DNA of 64,000 nucleotides, from assembly GCF_003852545.1 (NCBI RefSeq), contig NZ_QAJR01000030.1, positions 102,072 to 166,071 on the forward strand, in the 5' to 3' direction. The stretch is from Acidovorax sp. FJL06. GTDB taxonomy: Bacteria; Pseudomonadota; Gammaproteobacteria; Burkholderiales; Burkholderiaceae_C. The translations under genes and the position numbers were made by a program. Below the pieces are notes generated by a model. The model saw nothing but the letters and a program-made list of their open reading frames with translations, ran no database searches and had not been told where the DNA came from. Below, in pieces: positions 55,939-64,000 of the stretch (positions are counted from its first letter, which is position 1; every line of letters starts with the position of its first letter).

Positions 55939-56049
55939 GGCGGCAGTTTATTGGAACTTGAATCCATAAAACTGGAAATTGCAGGACTCCACCAGAGTGC
56001 CGTGGCGCGATGCGGAGCGCCGGTGCGTGCTGGGTTGGCGGTAGTTACT

Positions 56050-56095
56050 ATATTTTTGATAGCTGCTTGGGCAATCCAGTCGAGCGGTAGGGCCC
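56050..56095. repeat. Dispersed repeat copy (GATAGCTGC...GCAATCCAG)
   Basis: TTTTTGATAGCTGCTTGG, GCAATCCAG and GAGCGGTAGGGCCC match the copy embedded in the cysN 5' coding region. The rest of the 310-bp gap 55939-56248 holds AT-rich promoter-like sequence but no gene or clear terminator. Confidence 0.6.
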
Positions 56096-56248
56096 CTTTT
56101 TGCTTGCAACCCCCAGGGTGTGCCCGCTGGCGCGGGCTGGGGGCGATGCTGATACTGTGTGTACTTTGCATTTTTCTTCACCTGCCCGCCGATCCATTCA
56201 GCCCACCCGATGGGCCTGATCGCACGAGAACACCGGAGACACCCCACC

Positions 56249-57337
56249 ATGACCTTGCCGCTTCACCCCCTGGATGCCGACCTGTTTGCCCGCGCGTTGC
56301 CGCTGCTGGACGACGAGTGGCTGGCCCGCGACCCCGAGCTGGCCCCCGTGCTGCCCACCGTGCTGGCGCGCAATGTGGGGCAGGACTGGCACAAGGCGGG
56401 CACGTTTCGCCACCACCTGGTGGGCGTGACGCGCACCCTGACCGTGTGGCAGCAGCCGCGCGATGTGCGCCTGCTGGGGCTGCTGCACAGCGTGTATGGC
56501 AATGCATTTGTGGACCTGGTGAAGTTCGACCCCGCCAAGGAGCGCGCCCGCGTGCGCGAGATTGCAGGCGAGTCGGCCGAGCACCTGGTGTATCTGTTCT
56601 GCACCCAGTCGCGCACGCAGTTTGTGCAGAAGGTGCTGGCCCACGCGCTGGAGGCCGATGGCAGCCTGGTGCTGCAAAAGGATGGGCAGGACCATGTGCT
56701 CACGCCGTATGAGGTGGCGGCCTTCATCATCGTGAGCATGGCCGACACCATCGAGCAGTGGTTCAGCTGGCAGGACGACATCTTTTCGCGCTTCCCGGAG
56801 GTGCAGCACCGCAATCAAAAGGCGCACTGGGCCGCGTCGCTCTGGCCCGGGCCCATGCGGCCATCGGGGCGCATGGTGCACCAGATCAATGGGCTGGCGA
56901 AGGCACTGCAGCACCCGGGCCTGAAGGATGTGCTGCCCATGCCGCCCGTGTTTGCACACTGCACGCAGTACCTGTCTGCGGCCAACGAGGCGGCGGCCAC
57001 GTCGCTGTATTGGTCGGTCATCCAGCAAGACCAGCCGCTGGTGGACCTGGACGTGGCCACGGGCGTGCTGGAGTCTGCCGTGCGCCACAACCCCTGGGTG
57101 GGTGAGCCGCAGATGGTGCTGGCTCAGCTGTATCTTTCGGCCGGTCGCAAGGACGAGGCCAAGGCCGCTGCCGAGAGCGCGCTGCACCTGTTCAGCGCCT
57201 GGGGCAATGCGTGGGACAAGCGCGTGCAGTGGGACGCCTGGGTGGCCTGGACGCGCATCCTGCTGCAGGGCGCGACGGTGGAGGGCACCTGGCCGGAGCG
57301 GCTGGACAAGCTGAACAATGTCGCGTTGCGCGGCTGA
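56249..57337 (+). CDS. Conserved hypothetical protein with HD-like N-terminal part
   Basis: This is a 362-residue soluble protein. The N-terminal about 180 residues are helical with spaced histidines and aspartates (GTFRHHLVGVTRTL, LLGLLHSVYGNAFVDLVKFD, IIVSMADTIEQW) that resemble an HD-type metal site as in DUF6817-like proteins. The C-terminal about 130 residues look like TPR-type helices (VATGVLESAVRHNPWVGEPQMVLAQLYLSAGRKDEAKAAAESALHLF). It stands alone on the plus strand. No function can be assigned with confidence. Confidence 0.7.
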   Translation: MTLPLHPLDADLFARALPLLDDEWLARDPELAPVLPTVLARNVGQDWHKAGTFRHHLVGVTRTLTVWQQPRDVRLLGLLHSVYGNAFVDLVKFDPAKERARVREIAGESAEHLVYLFCTQSRTQFVQKVLAHALEADGSLVLQKDGQDHVLTPYEVAAFIIVSMADTIEQWFSWQDDIFSRFPEVQHRNQKAHWAASLWPGPMRPSGRMVHQINGLAKALQHPGLKDVLPMPPVFAHCTQYLSAANEAAATSLYWSVIQQDQPLVDLDVATGVLESAVRHNPWVGEPQMVLAQLYLSAGRKDEAKAAAESALHLFSAWGNAWDKRVQWDAWVAWTRILLQGATVEGTWPERLDKLNNVALRG

Positions 57338-57441
57338 GTGCCCGGGGCTAGATGGTTTGATATGCGATTGGGTTGGAACGAAATGAAAACTTATTCGTTC
57401 CTGTTTTATCGGGGAAACCCTAGGATGCGAACCATCTCTTC

Positions 57442-58257
57442 ATGAAAGGTTTTCCTGTGAACAACAAGCGCCTCCTCCTGCAATCCGCCCTGGCCCTGGC
57501 CGCTGCTGCCGCTTTCTCCACTGGCGCCCTGGCCCAAGACAAGCCCCTGAAAATCGGCGTGACGGGCGGCCCCCACGCGCAGATCTTCGAGCAGGTGAAG
57601 AAAGTGGCCGAGAAAGACGGCCTCAAGATCCAGGTCATCGAGTTCAGCGACTATGTGCAGCCCAACGCCGCGCTGTCGGCGGGCGACCTGGACGCCAACA
57701 GCTACCAGCACAAGCCTTACCTGGACGCCCAGATTGCCGACCGGGGCTACAAGTTTGCGGCGGTGGGCTACACCGTCAACTTCCCCATCGGCCTGTATTC
57801 CAAGAAGGTCAAGAAGCTGGAAGACCTGAAGGAAGGCGCCAAGTTCGGCATCCCCAACGACCCCACCAACGGCGGCCGCGTGCTGCTGGTGCTGCAGGAC
57901 AAGGGCCTGATCAAGCTGCGCGACGGCGCGGGCCTCAAGGCCACGCCGCTCGATGTGGTGAGCAACCCCAAGAAGCTCAAGTTCGTGGAGCTGGATGCCG
58001 CCCAACTGCCCCGTTCGCTGGACGATCTGGACGCCTCGGCCATCAACACCAACTTTGCGCTGTCGGCCGGCCTGAATCCTGGCAAGGATGCCATTGCGCA
58101 AGAAAACGCCAAGAGCCCCTACGTCAACCTGATCGCCGTGCGCGAAGCCGACAAGGACAAGCCCTGGGTGGCCAAGCTGGTGAAGGCCTACCACTCGGAA
58201 GAAGTGAAGAAGTTCATCCAGACCGAGTTCAAGGGCTCGGTGCTGCCGGGGTTCTGA
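57442..58257 (+). CDS. metQ: Methionine ABC transporter substrate-binding protein (MetQ)
   Basis: This 271-residue NlpA/MetQ-family receptor has a signal peptide of about 32 residues ending ALAQD. The mature N-terminus KPLKIGVTGGPHAQIFEQVKKVA, the ligand segment FSDYVQPNAALSAGDLDANSYQHKPYLD, and IPNDPTNGGRVLLVLQDKGLIKL are typical. No lipobox cysteine is present, so it is probably a soluble periplasmic receptor rather than a lipoprotein. The partner genes metN and metI lie about 14 kb away at 41529-43261, an unusual separation. A second start at GTG (VNNKR) would also give a signal peptide. Confidence 0.93.
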   Translation: MKGFPVNNKRLLLQSALALAAAAAFSTGALAQDKPLKIGVTGGPHAQIFEQVKKVAEKDGLKIQVIEFSDYVQPNAALSAGDLDANSYQHKPYLDAQIADRGYKFAAVGYTVNFPIGLYSKKVKKLEDLKEGAKFGIPNDPTNGGRVLLVLQDKGLIKLRDGAGLKATPLDVVSNPKKLKFVELDAAQLPRSLDDLDASAINTNFALSAGLNPGKDAIAQENAKSPYVNLIAVREADKDKPWVAKLVKAYHSEEVKKFIQTEFKGSVLPGF

Positions 58258-58517
58258 GGCTGACTGCCAGCGCACCCTGTGAGGGGGCGCTGCGGTTCCC
58301 TGGTGCGGTGCCCTCTCCCCTTGTGGGCGAGGGGGTTGCAATCGAAATTCTGAATGAAATCAGGCCCCAACGCCTGTCCATCAAGCGCTGATAGCTATCG
58401 TATTTGTAGCTATCGAGCCACCCCAGCACCCCCGCGTGCTTCTGAGGCAACAGCGCTGCGGCGCTTGCGTCCACAATGGAAGGGTAACGTCCAGTAACAC
58501 CCCGCCCATCCATCCCC

Positions 58518-60845
58518 ATGCCCTTTGCCGAACGAGCCCTCGCAGCGGTCTGGCTGGGTGCAGCCATGCTGTTGTTCGCCGCGTCGCTGTGGGTGCCGGA
58601 TGCGGGCATGAAGGTGTTCCTCGACAACGCTTCGTGGACGCTGGCGTTTGGCCTGTCGGCCTTCTGGGCCTGGCGGGGCCGGGCGCAGGTGCCGCCGGCC
58701 GGGCGCCTGCTGCACACGGGGTTGTGGGCGGGCACGGTGCTGGTGCTGGCCGGGCAACTGGTGTGGAACCTGCAGGTGGTGCAGGACTGGAACCCGTTCC
58801 CGGCGCCGTCCGACCTGTTCTTTGTGAGCGTGGGGCCGCTGTGGGCGGCCACAGTGATCCGCGCCACGTTTGCGCGCCTGTCCAGGGACCGCGTCTACCC
58901 CGCTGCGCTGGACTTCGGGGGCGCGGTGCTGGCGCTGGTGGCCTTCACTTTGGTGATCTACCTGCCCTCGGGTGGGGTGGATTCGCTGGCGGTGGGCACG
59001 GTGCTGCTGCTGTACCCGGCGGGCTATCTGACGGCGGCTGGCGTGACGGCGCTGGCCATCCCCACGGTGGGGGTGCGCATCACACGCTCGCACCTGCTGG
59101 TGTTTCTGGGCATGCTGGGCTATGGCCTGAGCTGGATGCAATGGAACCTGATGCTGCTGGGCGGCACCGTGCAGCCGGGCATCTGGCTCAACGGCGGCTT
59201 CAGCCTGGCCGGGCTGGCCCTGGGCTGGGGCGCGCGCTGGCTGCGATTCGAGGTGTCGGCCGAGCCCGGCTACCTGCGCCGGTGCGACCAGGCCATGAAC
59301 TATGTCCCGCTGGTGTCGATGACGCTGGCGGCCATCACGCTGGTGTTGCTGTTCGCGGCCCCCGATGGGCGGGCCGGGATGCAGGCGCTCATCCTGGGGT
59401 GCTGCCTGCTGGTTGTGCTGCTGGCGGCCTTGCGCCAGACCATCGTGGTGGGCCTGCTCCACCGCCTGCGCACCGCCGAGGCCGCCGTGCTGCGCAACGA
59501 AGAACAGCTCTACCACCTGGCGCATTTCGACGCCCTCACTGGGCTGCCCAACCGCCGTTATTTTGAGGATGCGCTGGAGCGCGCCGTGGCCGAGGCCGCG
59601 CGCTACACCCAGGCGCCCGACAGCCGCGTGGCGCTGCTGCTGATCGACCTGGACCATTTCAAGAGCGTCAACGAAACCTATGGCCACCGCGTGGGCGATG
59701 CGCTGCTGAGCGAGGTGGCGCAGCGCATCCACCAGCTGCTTGAAGGGCAGGGGCTGGTGTCGCGCCTGGCCAATGATCAGTTCTCGGTGATGCTGCAGCG
59801 CCCGGCATCGCGCACGGTGCTGGCGCAGCGGGCGACGGCGCTGCTTGAAGGGCTGGCGCGGCCCTGGGGGCTGTCGGAGGTGGGGGCGCAGTACATGGGC
59901 GCAAGCATCGGCATCAGCCTGTTCCCCGACGATGCGGGCGACAGCCTGGAGCTGGTGCGGCACGCGCATGCGGCGCTGCATGCCACCAAGAGTGCGGGGC
60001 GGGGCTCGTACCGCTTCTACATCGAGGAGTTCACACAGACCACGCGCAGCCGGCTGGAGCTGCGCCGCCGCCTGCACAGCGCGCTGCAGCGCGGTGAGTT
60101 CACGCTGGTGTACCAGCCGCAGCTCAACCACCTGCGCCAGACGGTGGGCGCCGAGGCGCTGCTGCGCTGGTCGGTGGACGGCAAAGCGGTGCCGCCCGAC
60201 GCGTTCATCCCGCTGGCCGAAGAGAGCGGGCTCATCGTGCCCATCGGCCTGTGGGTGTTCGAGGCGGCCTGCCGCCAGGTGGCGCAGTGGCGCGCCGAGG
60301 GCTGGCAGGTGCCGGTGGTGTCGGTCAATGTCTCCACCATCCAGCTGCGCGAGCCCGGGTTCACCCAAGCCCTGCTGGGCGTGACGCAGCGCACCGGGGT
60401 GGAGCCCGCCAGCCTGGTGCTGGAGATCACCGAGTCGCAGCTGCTGGACGAGTCGCTCTACGCCATCGCGCTGGATGTGAAGAACGCGGGTTTTGCGCTG
60501 TCCATCGACGACTTTGGCACCGGCCATTCGTCGCTCATCAAGCTCAAGCGCCTGCCCGTGGGCGAGCTGAAGATCGACAAGGTGTTTGTGCGCGACATCG
60601 TGGTGGACCCGAACGACCGCGAGATCTGCGCCACCGTGAACGCCCTGGCCCGCACCCTGGGCCTGGAGGTGGTGGCCGAAGGGGTGGAGACCGAGGAGCA
60701 GCTGCAGCTTTTGGTCAAGATGGGCTGCCAGCGGTTTCAGGGCTGGCTGTTTGCGCCGGCCCTGGCGCCGGAGGACCTGGCGCGGCAATGGTTGCAACCG
60801 GTGGCCGATGGCCCGTTGGCGCAGGTTATCAAAAATGATAGCTGA
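58518..60845 (+). CDS. Membrane-bound protein with degenerate GGDEF and intact EAL domains
   Basis: This is a 775-residue protein. The N-terminal about 300 residues have eight or more predicted membrane helices. A GGDEF domain follows (DALTGLPNRRYFED near 336, then ANDQF in place of GGDEF near 416), which should be unable to make cyclic di-GMP. The EAL domain (about 510-765) keeps EALLRW, NVSTIQL, EITESQ, DDFGTGHSSL, KIDKVF and EGVETEEQ, so phosphodiesterase activity is likely. The final loop reads QGWLF instead of QGYLF. It probably lowers cyclic di-GMP in response to a membrane signal. Confidence 0.9.
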   Translation: MPFAERALAAVWLGAAMLLFAASLWVPDAGMKVFLDNASWTLAFGLSAFWAWRGRAQVPPAGRLLHTGLWAGTVLVLAGQLVWNLQVVQDWNPFPAPSDLFFVSVGPLWAATVIRATFARLSRDRVYPAALDFGGAVLALVAFTLVIYLPSGGVDSLAVGTVLLLYPAGYLTAAGVTALAIPTVGVRITRSHLLVFLGMLGYGLSWMQWNLMLLGGTVQPGIWLNGGFSLAGLALGWGARWLRFEVSAEPGYLRRCDQAMNYVPLVSMTLAAITLVLLFAAPDGRAGMQALILGCCLLVVLLAALRQTIVVGLLHRLRTAEAAVLRNEEQLYHLAHFDALTGLPNRRYFEDALERAVAEAARYTQAPDSRVALLLIDLDHFKSVNETYGHRVGDALLSEVAQRIHQLLEGQGLVSRLANDQFSVMLQRPASRTVLAQRATALLEGLARPWGLSEVGAQYMGASIGISLFPDDAGDSLELVRHAHAALHATKSAGRGSYRFYIEEFTQTTRSRLELRRRLHSALQRGEFTLVYQPQLNHLRQTVGAEALLRWSVDGKAVPPDAFIPLAEESGLIVPIGLWVFEAACRQVAQWRAEGWQVPVVSVNVSTIQLREPGFTQALLGVTQRTGVEPASLVLEITESQLLDESLYAIALDVKNAGFALSIDDFGTGHSSLIKLKRLPVGELKIDKVFVRDIVVDPNDREICATVNALARTLGLEVVAEGVETEEQLQLLVKMGCQRFQGWLFAPALAPEDLARQWLQPVADGPLAQVIKNDS

Positions 60846-60954
60846 TAGGGCATGATGGACGAGCGCCAGGGCCGGTTTTCGCTCTGGATCATGCGCCCCA
60901 AACGCAACACCCAGCACGGGGCCGGGTGTCTGGTGAAGGCCGGGCAGCCGCTGC

Positions 60955-61599
60955 TTATGCAGCCTGCGACACGCGCGCCTGGTTGGCGGCTTCGCTGGTG
61001 CTGGTGGCGATTTCACGCTCGGCCGAGGCCAGGGCGGCGGCCTTGGCGTCCGGGCCCATGCCCACGCCTTCGGCGCGCACAAAACGCACGTCGGTGATGC
61101 CGAAGAAGCCGAACACCACTTTCAGGTAGCTCTCCTGGTGCTCCATGGCCTGGCCGCCTTCGCTGGTCGAATACACACCGCCCCGGGTCGAAGCCACGAT
61201 CACCGTCTTGCCGCCGGCCAGGCCTACGGGGCCCTTGTCGGTGTACTTGAAGGTGCGGCCCGTCTGGGCAACGCGGTCGATCCAGGCCTTGAGCTGGCTG
61301 GGCACCGAGAAGTTGTACAGCGGCGCACCGATCACGATCACGTCGGCAGCCAGAAACTGGCTCACCAGCGCTTCGGACAGCGCGTTTTCATTGCGCTCTG
61401 CCTCGGTGGCAGCGGCCTGGCCGGTGCGAAAACCCAGCGATTCCACCGACAGGTGCGAGGGGGCCTGCACGGCCAGGTCCAGGTAGTCCACCCGGGTGCC
61501 GGGGTGAGCGGCTTGCCAGGCGGCCACGGTGCGGGCGGTCAGCTGGCGGGACACGGATTGTTCGCCGGTGATGGCAGAGTCGATGTGAAGCAGTTGCAT
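60955..61599 (-). CDS. azoR: FMN-dependent NADH-azoreductase (AzoR)
   Basis: This 214-residue flavodoxin-fold reductase reduces quinones and azo compounds with [24 protein letters not shown] at the N-terminus, [26 protein letters not shown] near 95-120 and [12 protein letters not shown] near 142-153 are the AzoR signatures. The ATG at 61599 places the first beta-strand at the start; an in-frame ATG upstream (61668) is not supported by the family. It is divergent from the LysR gene at 61722, whose product is its likely regulator. Confidence 0.93.
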   Translation of the reverse strand: MQLLHIDSAITGEQSVSRQLTARTVAAWQAAHPGTRVDYLDLAVQAPSHLSVESLGFRTGQAAATEAERNENALSEALVSQFLAADVIVIGAPLYNFSVPSQLKAWIDRVAQTGRTFKYTDKGPVGLAGGKTVIVASTRGGVYSTSEGGQAMEHQESYLKVVFGFFGITDVRFVRAEGVGMGPDAKAAALASAEREIATSTSEAANQARVSQAA

Positions 61600-61721
61600 G
61601 GAAAACTCCTGGGGGGTCTGTGGATGGAGCCACAGCGTGTGGCCATGGGATGAATTGTGGTTGTTCATCCAGTTGTTGATAAGGCCGGGAACTTGCGATA
61701 GATTGTTCCATCCATAGGACG

Positions 61722-62678
61722 ATGAAAGCCATGCAAGACCTCAACGACATGCTCTATTTCGCCGAAGTGGTGGAGCGCGGTGGCTTTGCCGCTGCGGGCC
61801 GTGCGCTGGGCATTCCCAAGTCCCGCTTGTCGCGGCGTGTGTCCGACCTGGAGACCCACCTGGGCGTGCGCCTGCTGCAGCGCACCACCCGCAAGCTGTC
61901 GCTGACCGAGGTGGGCGAGGCCTATCTGCGCCACTGCCAGGCCATGCGCGAATCGGCCCAGGCGGCGGCCGACACGGTGGCCCAGGTGCAGACCGTGCCG
62001 CGCGGCACCATCCGCGTGAGCTGCCCCGTCACGCTGGCGCAGACCGTGGTGGCCGAGCTGATCCCCCGGTTCCTGGCCAGTTGCCCCGAGGTGCGCATCG
62101 ACATGCTGGTGAGCAACCGCGCGGTGAACCTGGTGGAAGAGGGCATCGACGTGGCGCTGCGCGTGCGCCCCTCGGTGGACGACAGCGGCAGCATGGTGGT
62201 CAAGCGGCTGGACCACACCACGCAGATCCTGGTGGCCAGCCCCGAGCTGCTGATCCGCCAGGGCACGCCCCAAACGCTGGACGACCTGGCCAAGCTCGAC
62301 AGCATTGCGATGTCGGCACCCGATGGCCGGTCCACCTGGAACCTGATCGGCCCGGGCGGCGTGCACCAGGTGGTGCAGCACACCCCGCGTTACGTGGCCG
62401 ACGACCTGCTCACGCTCAAGTACGCCGCCGTGGCCGGCACGGGCGTGTGCTGGATGCCTGACTACATGTGCCAGGACGAAATGCGCGAGCGCAAGCTGGT
62501 GCGCGTGCTGCCCGACTGGGCGCCTGCGCCCGCCATCGTGCATGCGGTGTTCCCGTCGCGCCGGGGGCTGTCGCCCGCCGTGCGGCGTTTTCTGGACTAC
62601 CTGGGCGAGGCGATGCCCGGGCGCAGCAGCCTGAGCACGCGCCAAGTGCTGCAAGGGGTGGATGGCGCCGATATTTGA
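61722..62678 (+). CDS. LysR-family regulator adjacent to azoR
   Basis: This is a 318-residue LysR protein of the CrgA/QhpR-like subgroup. The HTH reads [43 protein letters not shown] within residues 7-49. The effector domain has [19 protein letters not shown] and [18 protein letters not shown]. It lies 122 bp from azoR and divergent, the usual arrangement for redox-responsive control of AzoR/quinone reductases. The start ATG (MKAMQDLND) has alternatives nine bases later. The effector is unknown. Confidence 0.9.
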   Translation: MKAMQDLNDMLYFAEVVERGGFAAAGRALGIPKSRLSRRVSDLETHLGVRLLQRTTRKLSLTEVGEAYLRHCQAMRESAQAAADTVAQVQTVPRGTIRVSCPVTLAQTVVAELIPRFLASCPEVRIDMLVSNRAVNLVEEGIDVALRVRPSVDDSGSMVVKRLDHTTQILVASPELLIRQGTPQTLDDLAKLDSIAMSAPDGRSTWNLIGPGGVHQVVQHTPRYVADDLLTLKYAAVAGTGVCWMPDYMCQDEMRERKLVRVLPDWAPAPAIVHAVFPSRRGLSPAVRRFLDYLGEAMPGRSSLSTRQVLQGVDGADI

Positions 62679-62791
62679 CTCTGCGATCCCGGAGGCGACC
62701 GGGGCGCCTTGCACGGGTTTGGCAAGCGGCCGCCACAAAGACCGTGTGCCCCCGTGGGACGGCGCCCGCCGCGCACATTTTTGGCCCCACA

Positions 62792-63766
62792 ATGCAACGA
62801 ATTGCAACTGTTTGGGCCGCCTTCCTTCCTGCAACACAGCGCACCTGGGCGTCACTGGGTGTGGCGCTGCGCGGAACGGCCCGGAACTGGGCCTTTGTGA
62901 CCGCTTCTCACTCCATCGACCAAGACATCCGGCAAGCCCGCGCGCACCCCGCCGTGCGCGCCATCGTGATCCCGCCATGCCCCGAGTCGCTGCTGCGCCT
63001 GCAGCAGATCATGGCCGAGCCTGAACTGGACGCGGCAGCGCTGGAGCAGTTGGCCGCCTCCGATGTGGCCCTGGCCGCCGCCGTGATGCGGCTGGCCAAC
63101 AGCCCGCTCTATGGCTTGGCCCAGCCGGTGCAGACGGTGGGCATGGCGCTCACGGTGCTGGGGCTGCGCCCGGCGGTGGAGCTGATGTCGGCCTTCATCA
63201 CCCGCAATGCGCTGCTGGTGCGCTCGCCGCTGCTCGACCATTTCTGGGAAAGCTCACAGCGCCGCGCTATTGCCTGCGAGCACATCGGCCACCAGCTCTA
63301 CAGCTTTGACCCCGGCCTGGGCTACAGCTTTGGCCTGTTTTGCCATGTGGGCATGCCCGTGCTGGTGAAGGCCGTGCGTGGCTACGCGGGCACCGTGACC
63401 GAGGCCCTGGCCCGCAAGGACCGCACCTTCACCCAGACCGAAAACGCCAGCCACCGCACCGACCATGCCGTGATGGGCGCCATCGTGGCGCGCACCTGGC
63501 ACCTGCCGGGCGACGTGGCCCAGGCCATCTGGCTGCACCACGACTTTGCGTGCCTGAACGACGAACGCTTCGACCCCACGGTGCGCCACCTGGTGGCCCT
63601 GGGCCTGCTGGCCGAGTTCCTGGTCAACCAGCACGACGGCCTGGCGCCCACGCGCGAGTGGCAACTGCATGGCCAGGCCTGCATGGACCATCTGCATGTA
63701 ACCCAGGACGAGCTGGACCACTGGATCGACGCGCTGCACCCGGCGTTTGAGGCCGTGCGGTTCTGA
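62792..63766 (+). CDS. HDOD domain protein
   Basis: This is a 324-residue protein. The HDOD domain runs from about residue 55 to 260: IPPCPESLLRLQQIMAEPELDAAALEQLAASDVALAAAVMRLANSPLYG, then AIACEHIGHQL, GLFCHVGMPVL and TDHAVMGAIVARTWHLPGDVAQAIWLHHD. The hydrolase metal ligands of true HD proteins are only partly kept, as in other HDOD regulators. Such proteins often act in signalling or cell-cycle control. The start at 62792 is the first ATG giving a sensible length, but the N-terminal about 40 residues look unconserved and a later GTG is possible. Confidence 0.83.
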   Translation: MQRIATVWAAFLPATQRTWASLGVALRGTARNWAFVTASHSIDQDIRQARAHPAVRAIVIPPCPESLLRLQQIMAEPELDAAALEQLAASDVALAAAVMRLANSPLYGLAQPVQTVGMALTVLGLRPAVELMSAFITRNALLVRSPLLDHFWESSQRRAIACEHIGHQLYSFDPGLGYSFGLFCHVGMPVLVKAVRGYAGTVTEALARKDRTFTQTENASHRTDHAVMGAIVARTWHLPGDVAQAIWLHHDFACLNDERFDPTVRHLVALGLLAEFLVNQHDGLAPTREWQLHGQACMDHLHVTQDELDHWIDALHPAFEAVRF

Positions 63767-63792
63767 TCCCGGTGCGCGGCTGATCCATTGGA

Positions 63793-64000
63793 GCCGTTCG
63801 GGCTGAGCCCTCGGGCGGGCCCAGGGCAGGTCTGTCAAAGTCTCGCGCGGCGCTTCGGCGCTTCGGCCAGCTCAGGACAGGCACGCTCAGCGTGAACGGA
63901 TGGGGGGTTTTTGAACGCTCATCGGCATGAGGCCGGTGGGCGCGGATGTGCGCCAGATCCTTCCCGCACCTGCTCCACCCGTTCGGGCTGAGCCTGTCGA
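63793..64000. repeat. REP-like repeat remnants at the right edge
   Basis: 63793-63899 is an expanded, rearranged copy of the GTTCGGGCTGAGCCTGTCGA/AACG palindrome, with an internal partial duplication of GCGCTTCGG. A fresh half copy begins at 63979 and runs off the edge. No gene is seen between 63767 and 64000. Confidence 0.65.

Overview
This is a GC-rich (roughly two thirds G+C) betaproteobacterial chromosome segment. The protein repertoire, the many tripartite-tricarboxylate (Bug/TctC) receptors, and short dispersed hairpin repeats of the AGCTGCTAGCGC type point to the Comamonadaceae, most likely Acidovorax or a close relative. That assignment is inference from style and families, not a database match. 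No rRNA, tRNA, CRISPR array or replication origin was seen.

Layout. 1-5640 (minus) is an assimilatory sulfate reduction operon: TSUP exporter, cysI, DUF934, cysH, cysD, and cysN running off the left edge. Behind it (minus) lie mnmC and the yggX-type iron-trafficking gene, with a tandem duplication of the yggX 3' end. 8340-16344 (plus) is a sulfate/sulfonate uptake and desulfonation block: sulfate-binding protein, ssuE, a small membrane protein, two ssuA paralogs, ssuD, a VOC protein, ssuC, ssuB and a molybdopterin-binding Mop protein. 16614-21869 holds a TetR regulator, an MDR and an SDR oxidoreductase, a second nearly identical mop, a Bug receptor and a CysB-type regulator. 21969-29102 is a heavy-metal efflux cluster (czcI-like, czcC, czcB, czcA plus two small periplasmic proteins). 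29781-34003 holds a TctE/TctD-like two-component pair divergent from tctB-tctA. A 271-bp element with 26-bp perfect terminal inverted repeats then abuts a two-gene helicase/nuclease operon (34346-37518). 37681-43261 is housekeeping and accessory material ending in metNI.

45057-53191 is a tartrate module. It comprises a tartrate-dehydrogenase-like gene with a Bug receptor, then (after two unrelated genes) ttdB and ttdA with another Bug receptor, and a divergent LysR gene. Nearly the same operator-like palindrome lies upstream of both arms at similar distances, so the LysR protein probably controls both. tctBA at 32 kb could supply the membrane part for the receptors that lack one nearby. metQ (57442) is likewise separated from metNI by 14 kb.

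The most unusual region is 53192-54308, a lower-GC patch with the signature of an integron cassette array without an integrase in view. A COG3541-type nucleotidyltransferase gene lies between a GTTAGGC core site 2 bp before its ATG and a 69-bp attC-like site overlapping its stop codon. A second, 3'-truncated cassette gene follows. 54689-63766 carries a GNAT/XRE pair, a conserved hypothetical gene, metQ, a membrane EAL phosphodiesterase-type protein, azoR with a divergent LysR gene, and an HDOD protein. Palindromic GTTCGGGCTGAGCCTGTCGA-type repeats occur in several gaps and at the right edge.
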